From Pseudoneurospora amorphoporcata (lineage: Eukaryota > Ascomycota > Sordariomycetes > Sordariales > Sordariaceae), in assembly GCA_033297205.1 (NCBI GenBank), contig MU859358.1:1-28433 (forward strand): a stretch of 28,433 bases of DNA. Direction: 5' to 3'. A program made the translations under genes and the position numbers. Shown here one piece after another: positions 28,327 to 28,433 of the stretch (positions within the stretch are counted from its first letter, which is position 1; every line of letters begins with the position of its first letter). Below the pieces are notes generated by a model that saw nothing but the letters and a program-made list of their open reading frames with translations, did no database searches and was not told the DNA's origin.

Positions 28327-28433
28327 TGTTAACGTGTGGCTAGTACTATGCCTTGTAACTGCCCTGTACTACTCTGTAGTATAATAGGCTGGTCACTGGG
28401 GAACTTAGTCTCCACAGAATGTGTTAGAATAAC
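28327..28433 (+). repeat. LTR2 family LTR, 5' part, cut by the window end
   Basis: It starts TGTTAACGTGTGGCTAGTAC and matches the reverse complement of about 24111-24219. It lies about 100 bp outside the right terminus of the MULE-like element. It is cut by the window end, so it is unknown whether it is solo or part of a full element. Confidence 0.85.

Overview
The window looks like a chromosome segment of a filamentous ascomycete, most likely Sordariales and Neurospora/Sordaria-like. The evidence is short introns (53-80 nt) with GTRNGT donors, a CTAAC branch box and an AG acceptor, a typical Pezizomycotina gene set, long low-complexity tracts inside proteins, and repeats whose decay is dominated by C-to-T/G-to-A transitions, as expected from repeat-induced point mutation (RIP).

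Layout. (1) 1-3150 is an AT-rich repeat graveyard. It holds LTR1 copies, part of an LTR2 copy, a palindrome-rich island and one decayed ORF. (2) 3150-16900 is a gene island with four intact genes: a nitrilase-superfamily hydrolase (+, 3 exons), a low-complexity conserved ascomycete protein (-), the mismatch-repair/meiotic protein MLH3 (+, 2 exons) and an mpaB/DUF2236-type ER-bound oxygenase (+, 2 exons). It also holds a truncated HET-type gene (-). (3) 16900-28433 is a second repeat block. Its core is a complete, dead Ty3/gypsy retrotransposon (19366-27508, minus strand) with two 295-bp LTRs, a polypurine tract, 5-bp target duplications, and remnants of gag, reverse transcriptase, RNase H, integrase and chromodomain.

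Target-site duplications give an insertion history. A roughly 1.5-kb MULE-like DNA transposon with long inverted termini and a short ORF resembling a FAR1-type DNA-binding domain (about 18582-28222) received the gypsy element (TSD CCTRG). Three solo LTR1s (TSDs TTACC, CTAGG, CGRGT) and one solo LTR2 (TSD ACCTA) then landed inside the gypsy element. Removing the insertions restores reading frames, which independently confirms the boundaries.

The genes do not form a pathway. The low-complexity protein and MLH3 are transcribed divergently from a shared 1.55-kb intergenic region. The most unusual signals are in the repeats: duplicated chromodomain/linker modules in the gypsy pol, a series of hairpins with different stems but one loop motif in LTR2, a variable palindrome ladder in LTR1, and a 128-bp TG..CA element with a perfect TSD. 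In the genes, the most unusual signals are the loss of two conserved glutamates in the MLH3 ATPase and a 150-residue insertion in the nitrilase. All calls were made by eye without database searches.
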